Assembly: GCA_028687915.1 (NCBI GenBank)
Contig: JAQTZF010000001.1
Coordinates: 248,001 to 312,000 of the forward strand
Source: Candidatus Daviesbacteria bacterium
Lineage (GTDB): Bacteria; Patescibacteria; Microgenomatia; Daviesbacterales; UBA10151
Reading direction: 5' to 3'
DNA: 64,000 nt
Below are positions 1-6,706 of this stretch, piece after piece. A program made the translations under genes and the position numbers. Below the pieces are notes generated by a model. That model did no database searches and was not told where the DNA came from. It worked only from the letters and a program-made list of their open reading frames with translations. Each line of letters starts with the position of its first letter. The stretch's first letter is position 1.

Positions 1-1
1 A

Positions 2-997
2 ATAATTTTATTAGTTCTAGGTTATACTTTTTTAGCAAAACCTTATAAAGTTTATGGTGAAAATATAGCCTTTCCTCCTTATAAAATAGGGCAGCTATCT
101 TTTTCTGAAAAAGTAACATATCTGTTTAGAAAACCGGCAGTTGGGGATAGAGTTATTTTTTCTCCTTTAGGACAATACTCGAGTTATATTGGAATTATTA
201 CCAAAGAAGAAAACCAAAATGGAGTAATTATTTATACTATCTGTTCCACAGGGAAAGGGTTTCCCTGGACAGTTTCAATAGAAAAAATTTCCGGGAAAAT
301 ATATTATCCCGTTTTAGATCAAGATGATGCTAAAAGAATTGCAGAATCATTCAATTCTTCTCCTACCACTCCTACTCCAACTCCAATAGAAATGCCAATA
401 AGTTTTGAGGAGACAAAAAAGTGGCCAACTTATACTAATACAAAATATGGTTTTTCTATTAAATATCCGGAAAATATGCAATTTAAAGATATTACAGAAG
501 AACCTACTATTAGCGGAATGGATTATAAAACTGGTGAAAATTCATATGTCCCTTTAAAGGAATACTTTAAATATGCTAAACGCGAATTAATAGTTACTTT
601 TGCAGAACAAAGTAAACTTGATGATAAAATGACCCCGATTGTACCCAAAAAGATTACAGATTTTTGGATTTCAGGAATTTCATTGCATGTTCAAAAAGGA
701 GATCAGCAAATAATAGAAGAATATAAAGATAAAAAATTAGCTGAAAAGGCAGGGGAGCAACCGCCTTCTCCAGGCCGTAAGCTAGAAATTACAAATATAA
801 TAATTAATGGTATTAGTGTGACTAAATTTTCGGAGATTAAGCATTTTTACACTGACGATTTAGTTGGAGCTTCTGAAGCAATTTGGCAAAAAGACGGATT
901 CGTATATTTATTATCTAATGATTACGATATGGGTTACGGAAATAAATATTTTGATGCAATGCTTTCTACTTTTAAATTTAATGAAAGAACTCCTTGA
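2..997 (+). CDS. Partial signal-peptidase-like protein with C-terminal PsbP-like domain
   Basis: The reading frame is open to the left edge, so the N-terminus lies outside the window; the first ATG at 392 is internal, since the frame runs unbroken from position 2. The first ~115 residues contain a hydrophobic start (IILLVLGYTFLA) and a segment with KPAVGDRVIF and GKIYYPV, which resembles the beta-rich body of S26 signal peptidases. The catalytic Ser/Lys cannot be seen. A Thr/Pro linker (SPTTPTPTP) leads to a domain with TNTKYGFSIKYPENM that ends LSTFKF. The same domain recurs in the genes at 2602, 4858 and 5466. The peptidase link is tentative; the domain repeat is direct observation. Probably anchored and facing outside the cell. 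Confidence 0.55.
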   Translation: MILLVLGYTFLAKPYKVYGENIAFPPYKIGQLSFSEKVTYLFRKPAVGDRVIFSPLGQYSSYIGIITKEENQNGVIIYTICSTGKGFPWTVSIEKISGKIYYPVLDQDDAKRIAESFNSSPTTPTPTPIEMPISFEETKKWPTYTNTKYGFSIKYPENMQFKDITEEPTISGMDYKTGENSYVPLKEYFKYAKRELIVTFAEQSKLDDKMTPIVPKKITDFWISGISLHVQKGDQQIIEEYKDKKLAEKAGEQPPSPGRKLEITNIIINGISVTKFSEIKHFYTDDLVGASEAIWQKDGFVYLLSNDYDMGYGNKYFDAMLSTFKFNERTP

Positions 998-1029
998 TGT
1001 TAGTGAGGAGTATGTAAAAGAATAACTGA

Positions 1030-1058
1030 TTGACAATATAAAGCAGTTAAATTAATCT
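1030..1058 (+). promoter_or_regulatory. Promoter of the lemA-TPM pair
   Basis: TTGACA (1030-1035) and TAATCT (1053-1058) are separated by 17 bp. The ATG at 1066 follows the -10 box by only 7 nt, so the transcript would begin at or next to the start codon, which fits a leaderless mRNA. Confidence 0.6.
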
Positions 1059-1065
1059 TAATTTA

Positions 1066-1626
1066 ATGATGAAGTTTAGTCCTCTTTTAGGAATCATTGC
1101 CGCAATAATTCTAATTGTTGTTGTCTCTATCGGTTACTACAACTCTTTTGTAACTCAAACAAATGCTATTGAAGGCCAGTGGAAACAAGTTGAAGTTCAA
1201 TATCAAAGAAGGGTTGATTTGATCCCTAATTTAGTAGCTTCAGTAAAAGGAATTCAACAACAGGAACAAAAGATTTTTGGGGATGTTAGTGCTGCCAGGG
1301 CAAATTATACTGGTGCAAAATCCCCCGAAGAAAAAGTTCAGGCAGCTAATCAATTAGAAGGATCTCTTAGTAGGTTGTTGGCAATTTTTGAAAATTACCC
1401 TCAAATAAAAAGTGATCAGGCAGTTATAAAATTAATGGATGAATTAGCAGGAACAGAAAATAGAGTAGCTGTTGAGAGGAGAAGATACAACGAATTTGTT
1501 CAAAGTTATAATACTTCTGTTGGTACTTTGCCTGGTAAGATCTTTGCTTCATTTATGGGATTTACACCTAAAAGTTATTTTCAAGCTGCTTCTGGAAGTG
1601 AAAATGCACCAAAAGTAAATTTCTGA
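1066..1626 (+). CDS. lemA: LemA family membrane protein
   Basis: A 186-residue protein with one N-terminal membrane helix (residues ~5-25) followed by a helical domain with the LemA hallmarks: NAIEGQWKQVEVQYQRR near residue 35 and RRVDLIPNLV just after it, and an ERRRYNEFVQSYN segment in the last third. LemA proteins are short N-out membrane proteins of unclear biochemical role. They are often encoded beside TPM-domain proteins, as here with the next gene 6 bp downstream. Full length for the family. The start could be either of two adjacent ATGs (1066 or 1069). Confidence 0.9.
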   Translation: MMKFSPLLGIIAAIILIVVVSIGYYNSFVTQTNAIEGQWKQVEVQYQRRVDLIPNLVASVKGIQQQEQKIFGDVSAARANYTGAKSPEEKVQAANQLEGSLSRLLAIFENYPQIKSDQAVIKLMDELAGTENRVAVERRRYNEFVQSYNTSVGTLPGKIFASFMGFTPKSYFQAASGSENAPKVNF

Positions 1627-1632
1627 TAATGA

Positions 1633-2559
1633 ATGTTAAATCAAATCCGTAATTTTGTATTCCTAACTCTTGTAAGTCTATTCTTATTTATTGCTCCAAA
1701 AGTTTATGCAAATCATATTCCTGCTCCATCCGGCCATGTTAATGATTTTGCCGGAGTTCTCACTACTGAACAGAAAAACAACCTTGAAAATTCTTTAATA
1801 TATTATGAGCAGCAAACTACAAATGAAATTGCTATTGCTATAGTTAAAAGTTTAAATGGAGATAGTATTGAAAACTTTGCTGTTAAGACTTTTGAAGAAT
1901 GGAAAATTGGTAAAAAGGGTAAAGATAACGGCATATTATTTATTGCAGCAATAGATGATAGAAAAATGAGGATAGAGGTAGGATATGGATTGGAGCCTTC
2001 TTTAACTGATAACCAAGCAGGTGAGATTATCAGAAATATTATTGCTCCCAAATTTAAACGAGAAGATTATTACGGTGGAATTTCTGATGGAGTATTAGCT
2101 ATTGAGGATCAATTAAGCAAGAACCCGGCAGAGGTAGCAAGGGGACAAGCAAAAGTGACTTTTTGGTCTGTTATTAAAGGGCTTTATGGAATTTTTGGCG
2201 ATCTAGTGGTTTACGCTCTATTGTTTTTTACGTATTTACCTTTTTCGTATTTTTTTGCTTTTTTAGCTCGGACAGAGGGAATTTGGTTAGGTGGTATTAT
2301 TGGTGGGGTAATCGGAGGGATTTTGGGTTGGATTTTTGGAAGTACATTATCTCCAATTATTTTTTCATTTATTGGAGGTGGAAGTTTAGGGTTTTTGTTG
2401 GATTATATTGTATCTAATAATTACAAAAAAAGAAAAGCAGCAGGGCTTAGCACTAGTTGGTGGAGTTCTGGTGGGGGGTTTTCTACTCACAGTGGCGGAG
2501 GGTTTGGTGGATTTGGAGGGGGTTCGTCTGGTGGAGGTGGATCAAGCGGTAGTTGGTAA
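1633..2559 (+). CDS. TPM-domain (YgcG-like) membrane protein
   Basis: 308 residues. A signal peptide or anchor (residues 1-26, ending KVYANHIP) precedes a TPM domain (~35-160) with VNDFAGVLT, TNEIAIAIVKSL, KDNGILFIAAIDDRKMRIEVGYGLE and LTDNQAGEII. Two or three membrane helices follow (~180-265), then a Gly/Ser-rich tail (SSGGGFSTHSGGG onward). This is the architecture of YgcG/DUF477 proteins, which pair with LemA; the TPM domain has been linked to photosystem assembly in plants, but its bacterial role is uncertain. An in-frame ATG at 1630 is in another frame and is not used. The upstream stop is 7 bp away, so it is co-transcribed with lemA. Confidence 0.85.
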   Translation: MLNQIRNFVFLTLVSLFLFIAPKVYANHIPAPSGHVNDFAGVLTTEQKNNLENSLIYYEQQTTNEIAIAIVKSLNGDSIENFAVKTFEEWKIGKKGKDNGILFIAAIDDRKMRIEVGYGLEPSLTDNQAGEIIRNIIAPKFKREDYYGGISDGVLAIEDQLSKNPAEVARGQAKVTFWSVIKGLYGIFGDLVVYALLFFTYLPFSYFFAFLARTEGIWLGGIIGGVIGGILGWIFGSTLSPIIFSFIGGGSLGFLLDYIVSNNYKKRKAAGLSTSWWSSGGGFSTHSGGGFGGFGGGSSGGGGSSGSW

Positions 2560-2601
2560 ATTAACTTGTCTTATTATCCTGTATAACTTATTATTTAATT
2601 A

Positions 2602-3720
2602 ATGCCCAATTCACAAAAGGTTAATATCCTGAGCGAGTATAACGAGTCGAAGGGTTTTGCACCCATTTTAATAGTTATTTTAATCGCTGTAGCAATTGGT
2701 GGATATTTAATATATTCTAACTACTTAAAGAATCAAACAAAAATTAATGTTCCTCAACAAACTTCTAACACTGAATCAACTAATTCTGGAAAAATTGCTA
2801 ATTGGGAAACTTTAACACGAAACGATAATGAATTTTCTTTTCAATATCCTCAAAATTGGAAATTAGTTCCTACGGATACTTCTAAGAATGGCTATAATTT
2901 TGAGTTTGTAGATCCTGATAAAATTTATACGCTCGATTTCTATTCACAATCTAATATTAATAAAGATACTGGCAAACCGTATAAAACACTATTGGAATTT
3001 GAGGATTTAGTTTCAGATCAACTTAAAATTGTAGTTGATGGTCAAGAAGCTATTCAGGTTATGCCTCGAGCAGGCAGTGAGAACGCAAATTTGATTGATG
3101 TTTTTTCCAGAGATTCCACACAAATTTATACTCTGAAATTAACTACTAATTCCAAACAGGATGACGCAGCAATTAAAAAAGGTCAAGAATTGTTTAAACA
3201 AATTCTTTCTACATTTAGAATTAAGCAATTGCAACCTGCTTTTGTAATAAGTAAAGAATCCTTGGTTGGAATTTGGCAAAATGATTTTATGTTAGCAGCA
3301 GGTTGGGGAGACCGTTATCAATTTTACCCCTCTGGTAAATATGCTCATATAGCATCTGAAATGAATAATTGTACAAATACAGATTTAGGTGAAGTAGGCA
3401 CATGGGAACTAAATAGTAATAAATTGTTGCTAACTGCTAAGCAAAAGATTATTTTAAAAGTTGCAGGAACAGTAGATGATCCTGCATGCGGACAGAAGGT
3501 TGTAGGTGGAGAATCAGCACAAGAAGTAGCAAATCCCAAAGTGGTTGAAATAGATTTGAGTGCACGCAAACCCCAGGCAAACGAACCATCTTATTATCCT
3601 TCTTTATTTTTCGGGAAAAAAGTTTATTGGAAATTTAATGATAAGTTAAAAGATAATCCGCCTTTTAAAGTTCTCCCTTTTTTAAGTGGTTGTGGACCAG
3701 ATTTGGACCCATGTTTATAA
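2602..3720 (+). CDS. KGFAPI-anchored protein with PsbP-like and lipocalin-like domains
   Basis: 372 residues. After an unusual N-terminal extension (residues 1-16) comes the KGFAPILIVILIA motif and membrane helix (~17-39), then a PsbP-like domain (~65-205; NEFSFQYPQNW start, QILSTFRIK end). A second domain (~210-372) begins LVGIWQ and contains GTWELNSNKLLLT, which recalls beta-barrel lipocalin-like folds. It ends with a Cys-containing tail (SGCGPDLDPCL). No catalytic motif is visible. It lies 43 bp after the TPM gene and 9 bp before the LRR gene, probably in one transcript. An extracytoplasmic location is inferred from the anchor. Confidence 0.6.
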   Translation: MPNSQKVNILSEYNESKGFAPILIVILIAVAIGGYLIYSNYLKNQTKINVPQQTSNTESTNSGKIANWETLTRNDNEFSFQYPQNWKLVPTDTSKNGYNFEFVDPDKIYTLDFYSQSNINKDTGKPYKTLLEFEDLVSDQLKIVVDGQEAIQVMPRAGSENANLIDVFSRDSTQIYTLKLTTNSKQDDAAIKKGQELFKQILSTFRIKQLQPAFVISKESLVGIWQNDFMLAAGWGDRYQFYPSGKYAHIASEMNNCTNTDLGEVGTWELNSNKLLLTAKQKIILKVAGTVDDPACGQKVVGGESAQEVANPKVVEIDLSARKPQANEPSYYPSLFFGKKVYWKFNDKLKDNPPFKVLPFLSGCGPDLDPCL

Positions 3721-3728
3721 AATAATAT

Positions 3729-4823
3729 ATGAATCAAAAAGGATTTGCTCCAATAATTATAATTCTAGGAATTGTTTTTACAGTTATAGGAATTGGGGGG
3801 TATTTCTTATTGTCAAATAAAAACTTTGTAAAATACTCACCCACAAACGAAATTTCTCCTACTCCTACTGTTGCAATACAATCTTCTTCCGATGTGATCT
3901 GTCCAGCTAATGCAGTAGTGACTTTTGGTTACGATACCACATATTTAACTCCTGCTCCACAAGATCCAAATCAAGTATGCAAGTTTTCTATTACTGTAGA
4001 TAATGTCTCGGATTTAGTTCAAGAAATAAATCAAGCTAGCAAATACCCAAACCTGAAGATATTTAACATTCAAGGACCATCTGGAGGAGAAAAAACAGTA
4101 TTTATGCCACCTGAAATATGGCAATTAAAAAATTTGCAATCCTTAAACATAGCATATGTAGAATTTAAAAATAGCACACTACCTGCTGAAATTAGTAATG
4201 TAAGTAATCTTAAACGTTTATCTGTATATGGTTCTAATATTAGTTCTATTCCACCACAAATTAGTCAGCTTACACAGTTAACATACTTAGATTTTGGAGC
4301 AAATAATATCACAGTTCTTCCACCAGAAATTGGAAGTTTAAAGAATTTAGCAACACTTAACTTATTTCATAACGAATTAAACTCTTTGCCTGATTCGATC
4401 GGTAATCTACAAAATTTGAAAAAACTTGTTTTGTCTAACAACTCTTTTTCTATATTTCCTGAAGTGTTAACGAAACTCAATGGTCTTGAGGAGCTTAATA
4501 TGAATCAAAATCATTTAGCTTCAGTTTCTCTTCAGATAGGAAATATGAATCATCTGAAAAAACTTTCATTAAATAATTGGCCTAACCATGCCTCTGCAGC
4601 TTGTGGTGGAGCAGTCTGTCAAACAGATCTTAAACAAGATATGGAGAATGGAAATAAAATATTAACTTTCCCTGATAGTATTGCTCAAATGTCTTCTTTA
4701 TTGGAATTGGATTTAAGCAATGTTTCAACACCGGTTGAAGTAATAAACCATCTTAAGCAAATACTACCAAAAACTACAATTAAGTTTGATCCTCCTGGAT
4801 CTTATAGCAACTATCCTAAATAA
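3729..4823 (+). CDS. KGFAPI-anchored leucine-rich-repeat protein
   Basis: 364 residues. The N-terminal MNQKGFAPIIIILGIV anchor (residues 1-26) is followed by a Thr/Pro-rich spacer and about seven leucine-rich repeats of ~23 residues (~120-345). Clear repeat units include LKNLQSLNI, LKRLSVYGSNISSIPPQI, LTYLDFGANNITVLPPEI, LATLNLFHNELNSLPDSI and LKKLVLSNNSFSIFPEVL. The PP-I/L spacing is that of typical intracellular-type bacterial LRRs, here attached to an export anchor. A likely role is binding a protein or surface ligand outside the cell; the partner is unknown. Confidence 0.75.
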   Translation: MNQKGFAPIIIILGIVFTVIGIGGYFLLSNKNFVKYSPTNEISPTPTVAIQSSSDVICPANAVVTFGYDTTYLTPAPQDPNQVCKFSITVDNVSDLVQEINQASKYPNLKIFNIQGPSGGEKTVFMPPEIWQLKNLQSLNIAYVEFKNSTLPAEISNVSNLKRLSVYGSNISSIPPQISQLTQLTYLDFGANNITVLPPEIGSLKNLATLNLFHNELNSLPDSIGNLQNLKKLVLSNNSFSIFPEVLTKLNGLEELNMNQNHLASVSLQIGNMNHLKKLSLNNWPNHASAACGGAVCQTDLKQDMENGNKILTFPDSIAQMSSLLELDLSNVSTPVEVINHLKQILPKTTIKFDPPGSYSNYPK

Positions 4824-4857
4824 TTTGTATGTATAATTTTGTGATAAGATTTAGTTA

Positions 4858-5469
4858 ATGCTAAAGGAAAAAGGCTTTGCACCAATAATTATAATTTTAG
4901 GAATTGTTTTATTTTTAGGTATAGTTGGTGGAGTGTATTATTTTAGTAAAAATTCAAGTAGTGCTATAAAAAATAATCCTGTAAATACCCCAACCCCAAC
5001 TGCAACTCTAAAGGTAGATGAAACAACTAATTGGAAAACTTATACAAATACGGAATATGGATATTCAATAAAATATCCAGAAAATATTTCCTTAGAAGAA
5101 ATGGGTGTGGATGTAAAAGGTAAACTAGTTAAATGGATTTGGATTGATAAACAAATCCAAATTTCTGTTACTAAAGCGAATTCTTCAGAATGCAAAGTAG
5201 ATTGTCCGATTATTTCAAAGATAGAATCTGTTAAAATCGATAACACAGAGGGGAAAAAGCAGAGTGGTTATATTAGTCAAATAGGAGGGCGTATACCTCA
5301 GTCTTTCCAACAGGTTATTATCCCACACAATGGTAGCTATTTTAATATTTCCCTCTATGAATTAAAAAATGATAGTATAAAGAGCTCTGAAAGAAAGGCG
5401 GGTACAATCACAGAAGCGGAAATTAAGCTTTTTAATCAAATTCTTTCTACCTTTGAATTTACTAAATGA
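4858..5469 (+). CDS. KGFAPI-anchored PsbP-like domain protein
   Basis: 203 residues: KGFAPIIIILGIVLFLGIVGG anchor positions 5-25, a Pro/Thr linker (NTPTPTATL), and one PsbP-like domain starting WKTYTNTEYGYSIKYPEN and ending QILSTFEF. It is a compact version of the domain in its neighbours. The stop codon overlaps the start of the next paralogue by 4 bp (ATGA), which argues for translational coupling and recent tandem duplication. The -10-like GATAAG/TTTAGTTA just before the start suggests its own weak promoter. No enzymatic motif is visible. Confidence 0.6.
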   Translation: MLKEKGFAPIIIILGIVLFLGIVGGVYYFSKNSSSAIKNNPVNTPTPTATLKVDETTNWKTYTNTEYGYSIKYPENISLEEMGVDVKGKLVKWIWIDKQIQISVTKANSSECKVDCPIISKIESVKIDNTEGKKQSGYISQIGGRIPQSFQQVIIPHNGSYFNISLYELKNDSIKSSERKAGTITEAEIKLFNQILSTFEFTK

Positions 5470-6395
5470 ATCAAAAGGGTTTTGTTCCAATAATTATAAT
5501 TCTAGGAATTGTTTTATTTTTAACGATTGTTGGTGGTGCTTATTATTTTGGAAGAATGACTATAAAAGGTAAAATCTTAGACTATAACTCGATGCCTTTT
5601 GATAATCCTAATTTAGAAATTAAAGGAATTAATGGCTCTTTTGGTAAATGTGAAGTTAAAAAGACAGGGAATTTTATTTGTAAAGCCCTATTATTGCCAA
5701 ATCAAACTTATGGTATTTATTTAAATGATGACAAAACTAATGCTTTTGTTCTTCAACATTTTACTGCTGAATTTGCAAAAATAGTTGATATAGGAGAGAG
5801 ACAAGTACCAAGGACTAGTGAACCACAAGCCACTAGTATAGATGAAACTGCTGATTGGAAAACTTATACCAATACTAAATATGGTTATTTAATTAAATAT
5901 CCCGAAAAATTGAAGATAAGAGAAAGAGGGAGTTTGAGTCCGTCATTGATTGATAGTTTAGATATATGTTTGAAGGAAAGTTGTGGTGACCCAGATATTA
6001 TATCTGTTAACGTTATAACCAAAGAATTTGCATTAGGATCACTTAATAATCCTTCGATTAGCAAAGAAGAAATTACCATTAGCAATATTAAAGGTATAAA
6101 GAAGGTAGGTGAATATCATTACGGAAAAGAAATTATTGTTTATTTCCCTGCGCCTAATGGAGCTAGTTATGTAAATATTGGTACGAATAGTCAAAATGCA
6201 CAAATTTTTGATACTATTCTTTCTACTTTTAAATTTACAGACACAAATTCAGGAAGTGGGAAATATACTTGTCCAGAAAATGGATATCAAAATTGTATGC
6301 CAATTTTAGATGCGGAAGGACAAAAACAATGTAGCAAAGAAGCATTAGATTGGAAGCAAACTAATTGTCCCAATTTTTCAGGTGCGGCATATTAA
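5466..6395 (+). CDS. KGFAPI-like anchored protein with PsbP-like domain and Cys-rich tail
   Basis: 309 residues. The anchor reads MNQKGFVPIIIILGIVLF. A small beta-rich segment (~35-110; MTIKGKILDYNSMPF, FGKCEVKKTGNFICKALL) resembles a carboxypeptidase-regulatory-like or FlgD-like beta-sandwich. A PsbP-like domain follows (~125-260; WKTYTNTKYGYLIKYPEK to TILSTFKFT), then a tail of ~45 residues with five Cys (TCPENGYQNCMP, QCSKEA, NCPNFSG). The first 60 bp are nearly identical to the starts of the two preceding KGFAPI genes. Function unknown. Confidence 0.6.
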   Translation: MNQKGFVPIIIILGIVLFLTIVGGAYYFGRMTIKGKILDYNSMPFDNPNLEIKGINGSFGKCEVKKTGNFICKALLLPNQTYGIYLNDDKTNAFVLQHFTAEFAKIVDIGERQVPRTSEPQATSIDETADWKTYTNTKYGYLIKYPEKLKIRERGSLSPSLIDSLDICLKESCGDPDIISVNVITKEFALGSLNNPSISKEEITISNIKGIKKVGEYHYGKEIIVYFPAPNGASYVNIGTNSQNAQIFDTILSTFKFTDTNSGSGKYTCPENGYQNCMPILDAEGQKQCSKEALDWKQTNCPNFSGAAY

Positions 6396-6412
6396 TTTTC
6401 AGATCATATGAG

Positions 6413-6441
6413 TTGACTTTGGGCTGCTTTTGCCTTAATAT
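6413..6441 (+). promoter_or_regulatory. Promoter of the greA-N/fusA operon
   Basis: TTGACT (6413-6418), 17-bp spacer, TAATAT (6436-6441). Transcription would begin near 6448 and give a leader of only ~34 nt, which is almost entirely the hairpin described next. Confidence 0.65.
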
Positions 6442-6449
6442 AAGCAAGT

Positions 6450-6473
6450 AGGCCTCCTTCAAGAGGCTTTTTC
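6450..6473 (+). terminator. Terminator-like hairpin in the fusA leader
   Basis: GCCTC (6452-6456) pairs with GAGGC (6463-6467), extended by G-T and A-T pairs to 7 bp, with a CTTCAA loop and a TTTTT run. It lies downstream of the promoter and ends 9 bp before the start codon. It therefore looks like an attenuator rather than the terminator of the upstream genes, though it could serve both. Confidence 0.55.
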
Positions 6474-6481
6474 TTATATAT

Positions 6482-6706
6482 ATGGATGCAAAACTGAAAG
6501 CAGAAAAACTGAAAATGTGGCAGGGAAAACTCAAAAAACTCCAAGATGAGTTGGAAGCTATCATGGTCAGACGCGGGGAGGCTATTGCTATGGGTGATTT
6601 ATCAGAAAATGCTGCTTTTTCTATGGCTGAAGAAGATGCAATTACCTGGAGAGTCAGAATTGAAGAGATTGAAAAGATCATTAAAACCATTGAGGATACT
6701 AAATAA
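6482..6706 (+). CDS. Stand-alone GreA/GreB N-terminal coiled-coil protein
   Basis: 74 residues that match only the N-terminal coiled-coil of GreA/GreB transcript-cleavage factors, including the conserved GDLSENAAF tip segment with its acidic residues (D39, E42 region) followed by EEDAITWRVRIEEIEKII. The C-terminal FKBP-like domain that binds the RNA polymerase rim is absent. The stop codon overlaps the EF-G start by one base (TAATG), so the two are translationally coupled. It might enter the RNA polymerase secondary channel like Gre or compete with a full-length Gre factor. That role is inference; the domain match is clear. Confidence 0.75.
   Translation: MDAKLKAEKLKMWQGKLKKLQDELEAIMVRRGEAIAMGDLSENAAFSMAEEDAITWRVRIEEIEKIIKTIEDTK

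Noticed and set aside
2408..2602. Glycine/valine-rich open frame within the TPM gene end
   Set aside because: It is a frame shadow of the Gly-rich tail of the TPM protein.
3729..6395. KGFAPI proteins as true type IV pilins
   Set aside because: The conserved Glu at mature position 5 is absent and no prepilin peptidase or pilus assembly genes are in the window.
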